Assembly (NCBI GenBank): GCA_959606905.1
Contig: CAUHML010000031.1
Location: forward strand, 1 to 35,466
DNA from: an uncultured Bacteroides sp.
Lineage (GTDB): Bacteria > Bacteroidota > Bacteroidia > Bacteroidales > Bacteroidaceae
DNA length: 35,466 bases
Direction: 5' to 3'
A model generated the notes under the pieces. The model was not told the DNA's origin, searched no databases, and saw only the letters and a list, made by a program, of their open reading frames with translations. This document shows, in pieces, positions 8,210 to 17,069 of the stretch; the stretch's first letter is position 1, and the number at the start of each line of letters is the position of its first letter. The position numbers and the translations under genes are program-made.

Positions 8210-9706
8210 ATGAAAAAATATATATTCATACTTCTGACAAGTTTTTCTTTAGCTTCTTGCGTAGACTTATTGCAAGAACCGCAAAGCAAATTAACGCCTG
8301 CCACCATCGAGTTGACAGAACAAACTCTTGAAAGCATGACCAATGGGCTTTACAAAGATTTATGGGGAGAAAATTTCGGCTTTAACTGCCGGTTGGCATC
8401 ACTCGCATTGGCTGGTGACGATATGACTTCAGGTGCTTTGGACAAAGTCAGGAATGTTTTGGACGATCAACTAAAAGTTCCAATAGATAATGCAGATGTG
8501 CTAAATTTATGGAAATATTTTTATCAAACAATATACTCTGCAAATAATATAATATATCTAATCAATGAAAACGAAAATCTCGACACCCAAATAAGTAATA
8601 AGTATTTAGGAGAAGCCTATTTCTTCAGAGCCTTATCCTATTTCTATATCGTAAGATATTGGGGAGATGCTCCTGCTATTACAGACCCTAACTCAAGTAC
8701 AGACATAGATGGGAGTAGTAATATGCCACGTAAACCGGTGAAAGACATCTATGAAAGAATAATTCTTCCTGATTTAAGTAATGCAATCAACCTGCTACCA
8801 TTACAAAGCCGTGACAATAACAATCAGGCTCCAACCACCTGGGCTGCCAAGACTTTGCTTAGTGACGTATATATAACCATGGCTGGATGGCCATTAAAAG
8901 AAGAGAATTATTATGCAGAAGCTGCTAAAACTGCAAAAGATATCATAGAAAATGGACCTTACGATCTGGTCGGTGAATATAAAGATCTTTGGATGAACAC
9001 TAAAAAGACGGATAAAACTGAACATATATTCGCACTACAGCATTCACTATCTTATTTACCAAGCCAATATGGCATATCCTATCTTGGAAAAGAAGAAAAT
9101 GGCTGGTATGACTATGTAGGTGATCCTGTATTCTTCAAAAACTTCCCTAATGACAAAAGAAAAGAATTCTGCTATATTACATCAACCGTGGATACTAAAG
9201 GAAATCGGATTGACTGGGAAGACTTTGATATAGGCGCACCTTTTATCCGGAAATACAGGAACTATGGAGGCTGTGGAACATACGGTATTGATGGAAACAC
9301 CTCTACACGTAGTTCACTTTCAGAAGGTCTCACTCCTATTTACAGATTTGCAGACGTATTGCTAATTTATGCCGAAGCCAGCAATAAAGCAGAGGGTTCC
9401 CCCAACACTCTTGCATATAAATGTTTAAATAGAGTCAGAGACAGGGCATTTGGAGATCAAAGTCATCAATATGCAGGTTTAACACCAGAAAAATTTGCAG
9501 ATGCGGTATTCGATGAATTTGGCTGGGAAAATGTATTTGAATTCAAAAGATGGTTCCAATTGGTAAGAACAGAAAAAGTAGACGAGGCTATAGGCAAGAA
9601 TGCAGCAATTGGAGCGAGATTAAACGCTAATAAAGAGAATTATCTTTTCCCGATACCTGTAAGACAATGCGAACTCAGAGGTTGGAAAAACAACCCTGGC
9701 TATTAA
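8210..9706 (+). CDS. susD: SusD/RagB-family surface glycan-binding lipoprotein
   Basis: This 498-residue lipoprotein caps the SusC pore at the cell surface and binds the glycan. The start at 8210 gives a normal lipoprotein signal (MKKYIFILLTSFSLASC, lipid-anchored Cys17). An in-frame start at 8183 would overlap the susC end and put a charged extension before the signal, so it is rejected. Family features include YLGEAYFFRALSYFYIVRYWGDAP (here about residues 133-156), a segment with AAKTLLSDVYITMAGWP, RFADVLLIYAEASNKAEG, and a C-terminal LFPIP followed by a short tail, all as in SusD/RagB proteins. It is translated just after susC and 27 bp before the large lipoprotein gene at 9734. Confidence 0.95.
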   Translation: MKKYIFILLTSFSLASCVDLLQEPQSKLTPATIELTEQTLESMTNGLYKDLWGENFGFNCRLASLALAGDDMTSGALDKVRNVLDDQLKVPIDNADVLNLWKYFYQTIYSANNIIYLINENENLDTQISNKYLGEAYFFRALSYFYIVRYWGDAPAITDPNSSTDIDGSSNMPRKPVKDIYERIILPDLSNAINLLPLQSRDNNNQAPTTWAAKTLLSDVYITMAGWPLKEENYYAEAAKTAKDIIENGPYDLVGEYKDLWMNTKKTDKTEHIFALQHSLSYLPSQYGISYLGKEENGWYDYVGDPVFFKNFPNDKRKEFCYITSTVDTKGNRIDWEDFDIGAPFIRKYRNYGGCGTYGIDGNTSTRSSLSEGLTPIYRFADVLLIYAEASNKAEGSPNTLAYKCLNRVRDRAFGDQSHQYAGLTPEKFADAVFDEFGWENVFEFKRWFQLVRTEKVDEAIGKNAAIGARLNANKENYLFPIPVRQCELRGWKNNPGY

Positions 9707-9733
9707 GTAATTTATCACAAAATCAAGAACTAT

Positions 9734-12247
9734 ATGAAAACATCAGAGATTAAATGGTTGACCATGTTACTATTCACTACCATGCTGTTCATTACTGCAT
9801 GTAGTGACGACACCATTCGTCCTCCTTATTTAGAAGAGGAAATTGAACCTACTCCGGAAACAAAAGAATTTGTTGTTTACGATGCGATGAGTTATAAGAA
9901 TAAACCGGATCTTACATCGGATATGATCTCTAACATACGCTTAATTTATGAAGCTTTCTTGTTAACTAATGAAGAGATTGATATGGATAAAGTTGCTACT
10001 CAAATCAGTATCACAAAAACATCCAACTATCAAACTGTCAGCACTGATATTGAAGCTTGGTATTCAAACAAGACCGATGAAGAAATTAAAACCGGATTGA
10101 AAACCGTATTTGACGCTTTTAAAAAAGAAATTCCCAGTTGTACTGTCGGTAATTATGGTATACCTGTGAGCGATTTAAACGTTTTCAGATATAATAGAAC
10201 TGAACCAGAAGAAGAGATTATTAAATTATGGAAGAAAAAGAGCGAAAGAAGGCTCTCTGCCGGTGAAGTTTCAGATGTTCTTTATCCCTCATTATATATA
10301 ATGACTCCGGACGTAGATCAGTGGCTGAAAGATTTAAAAACGACAGTAGAATATATCAAAGAAAAATTTCCTGATAAAAAGATTATCGGATATATCTGGC
10401 CGCAATATTATAATCTCAAAAATAATCCTGACTATATGAAATTCATTCCTGCTGAAAAATGGGATAAGATACTGGAAGGATGTTATACATATTTAGATGG
10501 AGCAGTGATATGGTCGAATGGAAAAGGTGAAGATGGTGAAACTGACGTTGCGTGGAATGACACAAAAGTCCAGGCAATGTATAGTGCTACAAAAACATTT
10601 ATCGAACGGCACAAAGCTAACATAAAATTAGACAAGCCGATAGGCGGTGGCGATGATGGCGGATCAGAGCCTACAGAATTCTATGTATATGGTTCATTAA
10701 ATTTCCAGAATACTCCTTCAAATCTATTAAGCTATGGTATACAACCCATATCAGTAATCAGTGAAGCTAATGTTTCCGAAACAGAAAAGCAAGGCAGTGT
10801 ATATCCTCCTGTCATCGACAAGATCAAGAATTTAGCAACTGATGCTACACATCCAGTTTGTATATCTATCAGTACATGGCATGCGGACCGTTCTACAGAT
10901 AATAGTGCAATGATGTCACGTTTCCAAACTGTATATAGCACATTCAAAGATAACAACTCAAAAGTAACAATCGGGTATCGTGGCGTTGGTCCCACAAGCC
11001 TCACCTCTCTCAGAGTCACCAACTATACTCAATCTGATTTTCAAAGAAATGACTCATGGCAGAGATACGCGGTAGAACCCATGAGAGGAATCAGGGAATA
11101 TGCGGATGTATTATATCCTGAAGTTACAATCATCAATGACGATTTGGATACCTGGAAACAAGATTGCTCCGCAGTTCTGGAAGAAGCTAAATGGAATAAT
11201 CCAAACAAGAAAATATTCGCCTGTATCATGACTAATTATTTCAACAAGACAGGAACTATACCAGAAGACTATGAAGCTTTTGCCGATGCATACAAGCCAA
11301 TCAAGGAAGCTACCTGGTTGAATGCTCTTGAATATTTGTACCGAAGATGTGATGGTATTGTCATTATCGGTAATTGCCAAAAAAATGACCCTATTGAATA
11401 TAGTGAAGACTTAGGTCTCATGAAGGCTACAAAAACTTTCTATGAAAATCATAAAAATATTATCGACAAGACATTACCCGAAGAAGAAAAGCCTACTACT
11501 GATAACCTAATTACAAATGGCGGATTTGAAGATAGTATAGAACCATCCTCCACATTGCCTGTCGTACATACGAATAGTCTTGTCCGCCCCCTAAGGCTTA
11601 GTGGTTTCTTTGATACTACAGCACAAAAAACATTTCCTACTGTAGATGGCACCGTTACTGTTCCTGATAATGTCTGGTTCCATAGATGCAACAACAATTC
11701 ATGGTTCTGGTTTACCTATATTGATGATATGTCCATTGCCTATACAGGTGGTGGAACTCCAATCTCACATTCTGGTAATAAATCCGTAGTCATTTATATA
11801 GCAGCCAATGCGGATGCTGCCAAATACAGTAGTCATGCCAATAATTTAGAACACCTCCAGGGAGTTGCACAACGTTTATCCCTAGACGATAGCAAAAAAT
11901 ACAAACTACAATTTTTCTATTATCGTCCAAATCTTGTTTGGGGTACAACAGATGTTGCTGCAAATATAAACCATGCAGAAAAAATAGTCGTGGGAATTGT
12001 GTCCTCAACAGAAGCAAACGTAAATACAGACTATACATATGAAGAAGTTATCACGTTAGAGAAAACAGAAGGTTGGAAAGAATATAATATTACTTTTGAT
12101 CTTCCCGATATCATCCAGAAAAATCCAGGTAAGAGTTTTGAAAAATGTGCCATATTTTTCAACATAGTACCTGAGATAGACAGTGCACAAAAAACACTGA
12201 AAACATTAGTTAATCTGGATGACATCAGTTTAACAGAGACGAAATAA
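9734..12247 (+). CDS. Three-domain lipoprotein with two hyaluronidase-like barrels and a C-terminal possible binding domain
   Basis: This 837-residue lipoprotein has lipobox ITAC with Cys23 and is probably on the cell surface, given its place after susD. Barrel 1 (about 45-298) has the GH56-like landmarks: STDIEAW with Asp105 and Glu107, VGNYG (138-142), LYPSLYI (183-189), IGYIWPQYY (218-226) and DGAVIWS (255-261). A Gly/Asp-rich linker (about 303-311) leads to barrel 2 (about 315-590). Barrel 2 keeps the framework (GYRGV, LYPEVTI, DGIVIIG) but has SISTWHAD where barrel 1 has the D-x-E motif, so barrel 2 is probably not catalytic. Residues about 600-837 begin NLITNGGFED, a start common in beta-sandwich carbohydrate-binding domains. 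It may act as a surface endo-enzyme, a glycan-binding protein, or both. It is a paralogue of the protein at 3354-5000, which lacks the third domain. No close named family is recognised with certainty. Confidence 0.65.
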   Translation: MKTSEIKWLTMLLFTTMLFITACSDDTIRPPYLEEEIEPTPETKEFVVYDAMSYKNKPDLTSDMISNIRLIYEAFLLTNEEIDMDKVATQISITKTSNYQTVSTDIEAWYSNKTDEEIKTGLKTVFDAFKKEIPSCTVGNYGIPVSDLNVFRYNRTEPEEEIIKLWKKKSERRLSAGEVSDVLYPSLYIMTPDVDQWLKDLKTTVEYIKEKFPDKKIIGYIWPQYYNLKNNPDYMKFIPAEKWDKILEGCYTYLDGAVIWSNGKGEDGETDVAWNDTKVQAMYSATKTFIERHKANIKLDKPIGGGDDGGSEPTEFYVYGSLNFQNTPSNLLSYGIQPISVISEANVSETEKQGSVYPPVIDKIKNLATDATHPVCISISTWHADRSTDNSAMMSRFQTVYSTFKDNNSKVTIGYRGVGPTSLTSLRVTNYTQSDFQRNDSWQRYAVEPMRGIREYADVLYPEVTIINDDLDTWKQDCSAVLEEAKWNNPNKKIFACIMTNYFNKTGTIPEDYEAFADAYKPIKEATWLNALEYLYRRCDGIVIIGNCQKNDPIEYSEDLGLMKATKTFYENHKNIIDKTLPEEEKPTTDNLITNGGFEDSIEPSSTLPVVHTNSLVRPLRLSGFFDTTAQKTFPTVDGTVTVPDNVWFHRCNNNSWFWFTYIDDMSIAYTGGGTPISHSGNKSVVIYIAANADAAKYSSHANNLEHLQGVAQRLSLDDSKKYKLQFFYYRPNLVWGTTDVAANINHAEKIVVGIVSSTEANVNTDYTYEEVITLEKTEGWKEYNITFDLPDIIQKNPGKSFEKCAIFFNIVPEIDSAQKTLKTLVNLDDISLTETK

Positions 12248-12261
12248 CAGAACATTCTTTA

Positions 12262-12312
12262 ATTACAGTTTAATATAAATGGAATCTTAATTTATTTATA
12301 TTAAACTGTAAT
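12262..12312. repeat. 18-bp perfect inverted repeat between the large lipoprotein and GH20 genes
   Basis: The left arm is 12262-12279 and the right arm 12295-12312. They are perfect reverse complements over 18 bp with a 15-base loop. The stem is AT-rich (it contains ACAGTTTAA and TTAAACTGT). It lies 14 bases after the stop of the upstream gene and ends 26 bases before the GH20 start at 12338. No uninterrupted T-run follows the right arm, so it is not a standard intrinsic terminator. An mRNA processing or stabilising hairpin, or partial attenuation separating the surface-protein genes from the glycosidase genes, is plausible. Confidence 0.85.
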
Positions 12313-12337
12313 ATTGTTCATCTTATCCGACAAAAAC

Positions 12338-13942
12338 ATGAATAAAATTCTTCTAATATTATTTTTCATTGGAAACATATTAAATACTACCATCATACGT
12401 GGGCAGAATACTTGTCCTCTAATTCCATATCCACAAAGCAGTAGCAGGATAAATGAAACATTCCAACTATCAAGCAGATGTGTTATTGTATATACCGAAG
12501 AGTTTGAATCCCAAGCTTACCTTTTACAGAAAGAGCTTCTCCGATATACTTCAATCGCTGTAAGTACACTTCCTGATAAAGCAACTCTAGATTCAAATAT
12601 TGTATACAATGTTATTAAACTTAAGAAAGACTATAAATTCAAATCAGAAGGATATTCTTTAAAAATGCACACCAAAGACATAACTATTACTGCTGGACAA
12701 CCAAGCGGAATGATAAATGGTGTCATGTCTTTAGTTCAATTAACCAGATTATCCACGTTACAAAACACCCTTGTACCTATCGAATGCTGGGAAATAGAGG
12801 ACAGCCCTTTATATGCCTGGAGAGGTTTTATGTTAGATGAAGCCCGTCATTTCTGGGGAATGAAAAAAGTAAAACAGATTTTAAACTGGATGGCCCTTTA
12901 TAAACTAAATAGGTTCCATTGGCATCTAACCGACTCCCAAGGTTGGAGAATAGAAATAAAAAAATATCCCAAACTAGCTCTCATTGGAGGAATCGGCAAT
13001 TATGGAGAAGAATACACTCCTGCTCAATTCTACACACAAGAAGAAATAAAAGAAATCGTAACTTATGCTCTAGAACGAAACATCCACATTATACCTGAAA
13101 TCGATATGCCGGGACATGCATCTGCTGCTTCTAAAGCATATCCAGAATTTAGCGGTGGCGGTTCTCCTAAATATCCTGGATATACCTTTAACCCCGGGAA
13201 AGATTCCGTATACACTTATTTAACGGACATCCTAAAAGAAGTAGATGCGCTGTTCCCCTCGCAAGTAATCCACCTTGGAGGAGATGAAGTACATTATGGC
13301 AATCAGGATTGGAATACTAACAAGGATATCCAAGACTTGATGAAACATGAAAAAATGAAGAATTTAAAAGACGTAGAAAATTACTTTTTCCAAAGGATGG
13401 CTGATTCTCTTCTGCTTATTCATAACAAAGTTGCAGCTTGGGACGAAGTAGCTGATTCCCAATTATCTCCTGAACATACCATCGTATTTTTCTGGAGACA
13501 GAATAGACCTGAACAACTCCAGAAATCATTAGATAGAAAATTTAATATTGTATTATGTCCACGATTACCAATGTATCTTGATTATGCACAAGACACTTTA
13601 CAAGTACATGGAGTTGACTGGAGAAAATTTTCATGCAACTCTTATCAAAAAGTATATTCTTTCAGTCCACAAGATATACCAGTCAAATATCCTAAAAATT
13701 GTAACATACTAGGAATACAAGCTAATCTATGGACAGAGCGTATTGAAACAGAGGACAGACTCGATTATATGCTATTTCCTCGGATAGCAGCACTAGCAGA
13801 AAATGCATGGACAAAGGAAATGAATAAGAATATCAATTCTTTCAATATACGTCTAAAAAAACAATTTGATTTATATAAGAAAGATCATATCTACTATTCA
13901 GATCCTTTTACCCCTAAAGAGACCGGAGAACCAGTTAGATAA
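12338..13942 (+). CDS. GH20 beta-N-acetylhexosaminidase
   Basis: This 534-residue exo-enzyme removes terminal beta-linked GlcNAc or GalNAc using the substrate's own 2-acetamido group. The N-terminus MNKILLILFFIGNILNTTIIRGQ is a signal peptide with no lipobox, so it is probably periplasmic. A GH20b-like domain (about 25-150) precedes the GH20 barrel, which starts at YAWRGFMLDEARHFWG. The motif FHWHLTDSQGWRIEI, the HIIPEIDMPGHASA segment and the catalytic pair Asp316-Glu317 in HLGGDE are intact, and the late NLWTE motif is present. ATG at 12338 is chosen because the TTG-initiated extension at 12314 starts at the edge of the inverted repeat and adds charged residues before the signal peptide. 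It is the fourth gene of the susCD operon and the clearest evidence that the target glycan contains beta-N-acetylhexosamine. Confidence 0.93.
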   Translation: MNKILLILFFIGNILNTTIIRGQNTCPLIPYPQSSSRINETFQLSSRCVIVYTEEFESQAYLLQKELLRYTSIAVSTLPDKATLDSNIVYNVIKLKKDYKFKSEGYSLKMHTKDITITAGQPSGMINGVMSLVQLTRLSTLQNTLVPIECWEIEDSPLYAWRGFMLDEARHFWGMKKVKQILNWMALYKLNRFHWHLTDSQGWRIEIKKYPKLALIGGIGNYGEEYTPAQFYTQEEIKEIVTYALERNIHIIPEIDMPGHASAASKAYPEFSGGGSPKYPGYTFNPGKDSVYTYLTDILKEVDALFPSQVIHLGGDEVHYGNQDWNTNKDIQDLMKHEKMKNLKDVENYFFQRMADSLLLIHNKVAAWDEVADSQLSPEHTIVFFWRQNRPEQLQKSLDRKFNIVLCPRLPMYLDYAQDTLQVHGVDWRKFSCNSYQKVYSFSPQDIPVKYPKNCNILGIQANLWTERIETEDRLDYMLFPRIAALAENAWTKEMNKNINSFNIRLKKQFDLYKKDHIYYSDPFTPKETGEPVR

Positions 13943-13959
13943 AATCAACAATCAAAAAA

Positions 13960-15609
13960 ATGAGCAGAGTTAATATTTACACGTTTCTATTTTGTACGAC
14001 ATTCCTTGCAATAGGATGTTATGCTCAACAGGCATCTTATCCCAAATCAAAGATATTACAAAAAAACTTTTCCAGCAATCTTAAAGATCAATTAAGAGAA
14101 CTAGAAAAAGATTCTTTCGTACAATATTTAAACGAATGCCGGGAAGAATGGAAGAACAATCCCTACAGACCAATCTATCACTTTTCTAGTCCAGAAAGTA
14201 TTTTACACGATCCTAACGGTTTATGCTATTGGCAGGGGAATTGGCATTTATTTTATCAATATTTGCCCTCTAAAGATTTTAGACAACACTGGGGACATGC
14301 GGTCAGTCATGATTTAATTCACTGGAAAGATCTGCCCATAGCTTTATATCCCAGCCCGGAAAACATGTGTTATTCCGGTGCCACCCTAGCCGAAAAAGAC
14401 AAAGTCATAGCTATGTATTATGGAGTTGACTTAGGAGATATTGTGGCTACATCCAGCGATCCGTTATTACTAAACTGGAAAAAGGTAGCAACACCGGCCA
14501 TTCCAAGAGTAAAATCAGGAGAGACTCTGCCATACTATGTGTTTGACCCTGCCATTTGGAAAGAAGACAGCATATACTATGCCGTGACGGGAGGACGGAC
14601 AAATACAGGTCCCGGTAACAAAGCGATGCGATCAACTTCTCTTTTTTCTTCACAAGACTTAAAAATCTGGAAATACGAACATAACTTCATGAAAAATGAA
14701 TGTTTCTTACCACCAGGAGAGGATGCTTCATGTCCATACTTTTGGCCAATAGGAAACAGATATATCTTTTTATTTTTTAGCCACACAACCGGTAGCCAGT
14801 ATTTATTAGGAGACTACAATAAAGAAGAACATTGTTTTTATCCAACATTTCACGGACGTTTTAACTTCATGTCTTTTCTCCCCGGAGGAGTACATGCTCC
14901 AAGCGCAACAAGTGATGGCGAAGGAGGAGTCATAGTTATACATAACATGCATACAGGCAAAAAATCTCCCGGCTGGAGAGGTATTACAACACTTCCGAGA
15001 AAACTCACATTAGACAAATGTGACACAATCAACATACAACCTTATGGAGATTATAAATCACTCCGCACCCACCATCAACATATAGATAAGACCCATCTAC
15101 CGGCAAACAAAGAAATCATAATCGATAACATACAGGGAAATGCACTTGAAATCAAAGCTGAGATCAATATAAAATCTTCGCCAATGATAGAAATGAATGT
15201 TCTACGTTCACCTGATAAAGAAGAATTTACTTCTATCAAATTTTTCAAAGATAGAGGGGTTGACTTAGTCAGAACAAATCCTGCACTGAAAAATCAAAGA
15301 TGGAGTTTGATTTCACTTGAAACCGCCCACTCTTCTATACTTCCGGATGTAATATCCAGAGCACCAGAACTCGCTCCTGTATATCTTAAGCCGAACGAAA
15401 CGCTTAAGTTACATATATTTATAGACAAAAGTATTATTGAAATCTTTGTTAATGACAAACAAGTAGTAACAACCCGAGTTTATCCAGGCAAAAAAGAAAG
15501 TGTAGGGATTTCTCTAAAATCACAGGGAAGAGATGCTACTCTTATTAGTATGGATGTCTGGCAGATGAAAAGCATATACAAAGAGTTACAGAATGATTTT
15601 ATAAAATAA
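13960..15609 (+). CDS. Divergent GH32-like (clan GH-J) exported glycosidase
   Basis: This 549-residue exported protein has a signal peptide (about 1-22) and a five-bladed-propeller-like domain of GH32 type (about 65-360), followed by a beta-sandwich (about 375-545, with LHIFIDKSIIEIFVNDKQVVTTRVYP, split here as LHIFIDKS and IIEIFVNDKQ). The first GH32 motif is present as HDPNG, with nucleophile Asp84, followed by WHLFYQY. The second motif, normally RDP, is FDP with Asp196. The third, normally ECP, reads EDASCP: Ser257 stands where the acid/base Glu is expected and Glu254 lies three residues before it. GH32 enzymes usually act on fructans. In this amino-sugar operon with altered motifs, another substrate is possible. 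It is 17 bp after GH20 and last in the operon. Confidence 0.8.
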   Translation: MSRVNIYTFLFCTTFLAIGCYAQQASYPKSKILQKNFSSNLKDQLRELEKDSFVQYLNECREEWKNNPYRPIYHFSSPESILHDPNGLCYWQGNWHLFYQYLPSKDFRQHWGHAVSHDLIHWKDLPIALYPSPENMCYSGATLAEKDKVIAMYYGVDLGDIVATSSDPLLLNWKKVATPAIPRVKSGETLPYYVFDPAIWKEDSIYYAVTGGRTNTGPGNKAMRSTSLFSSQDLKIWKYEHNFMKNECFLPPGEDASCPYFWPIGNRYIFLFFSHTTGSQYLLGDYNKEEHCFYPTFHGRFNFMSFLPGGVHAPSATSDGEGGVIVIHNMHTGKKSPGWRGITTLPRKLTLDKCDTINIQPYGDYKSLRTHHQHIDKTHLPANKEIIIDNIQGNALEIKAEINIKSSPMIEMNVLRSPDKEEFTSIKFFKDRGVDLVRTNPALKNQRWSLISLETAHSSILPDVISRAPELAPVYLKPNETLKLHIFIDKSIIEIFVNDKQVVTTRVYPGKKESVGISLKSQGRDATLISMDVWQMKSIYKELQNDFIK

Positions 15610-15624
15610 TACTTGATAAGAATA

Positions 15625-15687
15625 CGTTTTTTGAATATGATTTTTCGCTTTTTCATCAATCCATAAACCAAAGAAAGCATACTTTTG
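15625..15687 (+). promoter_or_regulatory. Regulon promoter 3: operator plus -7 element before the transporter operon
   Basis: CGTTTTTTGA is at 15625-15634, a second half-site CGCTTTTTCA begins at 15646 (21 bp later), and the -7 element TACTTTTG is at 15680-15687, 55 bp after the first C. No -33 TTTG occurs near 15657-15660. This promoter separates the catabolic operon 15721-23844 from the susCD operon, so the two can be transcribed independently under the same regulator. The leader before ATG 15721 is short, about 27 bases. Confidence 0.75.
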
Positions 15688-15720
15688 CTTTAAATAATTA
15701 CTCAATAGAACACAGTTACT

Positions 15721-17037
15721 ATGAAAAATAAGAACCTATCAAACGAAAAAAAGACCTACTACATCTCAATAGCCATTCTAGCCGGAATGTTCTTTATTTT
15801 TGGATTTGTATCCTGGGTCAACTCCATACTCATTCCTTATTTCCGTATATCCTGCGAACTTACACATTTCGAATCCTACTTTGTAGCATTTGCTTTCTAC
15901 ATTGCCTATTTTGTGATGGCTGTTCCGTCAGGGATACTATTAAAGAAAGTAGGCTTCAAACGAGGAATCATGTATGGCTTTATGTTAACTGCATTAGGAG
16001 CCTTCATATTTGTTCCAGCCGCTTTAGCTCGACAATTCGAAATTTTCCTGATCGGTTTGTTCTCCATAGGAACAGGTCTGGCAATCCTGCAAACGGCAGC
16101 TAATCCGTACGTAACCATTATTGGTCCGATTGACAGTGCTGCCCGTCGTATCAGTATCATGGGTATATGTAACAAGTTTGCCGGAATTATCTCTCCTCTC
16201 ATTTTCGCTGCATTGATTCTAAAAGCTGATGACAGCGAACTTTTTGCCCTGATAGAATCAGGTACACTGGATACAATGACCCAAAGTGTTATGCTTGACG
16301 AACTGATACAACGTGTCATCGTTCCGTATACGATACTAGGAATACTACTTTTATTAGCAGGCATCGTCATTCGATATTCTGTCTTACCCGAAATTAATAC
16401 GGATGAACAAAATGCGACAGACGACAAAGAAAGCAGTCATAGTAATCAGAAAAACATTTTTGGTTTTCCATACCTTATTTTAGGTGCATTGGCTATTTTC
16501 TTTCACGTAGGAACACAAGTGATAGCCATTGATACCATCATCAATTATGCTAATTCCATGGGTATGGATCTATTGGAGGCAAAAGCATTTCCCTCATATA
16601 CTCTGGCATGTACGATGATCGGTTATATATTGGGAATCATCGTAATTCCTAAATATATCTCACAGAAAAATGCACTGATTATATGTACAGTACTAGGACT
16701 ATTCCTTTCATTCGGAGTTGTATTTGCCGACTTCAATGTAACCCTTTTCGGCCATCAAGCCAATGCCTCCATCTTTTTTCTCAATGCATTAGGTTTTCCA
16801 AATGCACTGATTTATGCAGGTATCTGGCCGTTATCCATTCATGGTCTGGGAAAGTTTACCAAAACAGGTTCCTCACTGTTAATCATGGGACTCTGCGGAA
16901 ATGCAATCCTTCCGTTAGTTTATGGTCACTTTGCTGAAATATACGATTTACGTATCGGCTATTGGGTATTAATCCCCTGCTTCCTTTATCTTGTATTCTT
17001 TGCTGTCAAAGGACACAAAATCACTTCATGGAGATAA
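15721..17037 (+). CDS. nagP: NagP-like MFS sugar transporter (FucP/GluP family)
   Basis: This 438-residue inner-membrane proton-coupled sugar permease has about 12 hydrophobic segments. It shows FucP/GluP-type features: the first segment FFIFGFVSWVNSILIPYF, the loop LLKKVGFKRG, and the fourth-fifth segment region LQTAANPYV. The loop between the two halves (about 218-244) is charged and cytoplasmic. In this family, a gene directly before nagA usually transports N-acetylglucosamine, so NagP is the best guess. The specificity itself cannot be read from the sequence, and other N-acetylhexosamines are possible. It is the first gene of an operon, with nagA starting 33 bp after its stop. Confidence 0.85.
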   Translation: MKNKNLSNEKKTYYISIAILAGMFFIFGFVSWVNSILIPYFRISCELTHFESYFVAFAFYIAYFVMAVPSGILLKKVGFKRGIMYGFMLTALGAFIFVPAALARQFEIFLIGLFSIGTGLAILQTAANPYVTIIGPIDSAARRISIMGICNKFAGIISPLIFAALILKADDSELFALIESGTLDTMTQSVMLDELIQRVIVPYTILGILLLLAGIVIRYSVLPEINTDEQNATDDKESSHSNQKNIFGFPYLILGALAIFFHVGTQVIAIDTIINYANSMGMDLLEAKAFPSYTLACTMIGYILGIIVIPKYISQKNALIICTVLGLFLSFGVVFADFNVTLFGHQANASIFFLNALGFPNALIYAGIWPLSIHGLGKFTKTGSSLLIMGLCGNAILPLVYGHFAEIYDLRIGYWVLIPCFLYLVFFAVKGHKITSWR

Positions 17038-17069
17038 AAAACAAATGAATAAACCTCAAACAATATAAA

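Noticed and set aside
3354..12247. GH18 endo-beta-N-acetylglucosaminidase for the barrel proteins
   Set aside because: GH18 needs a DxxDxDxE motif, which is absent from both proteins. The D-x-E-x-W arrangement and strand order resemble GH56 more closely.
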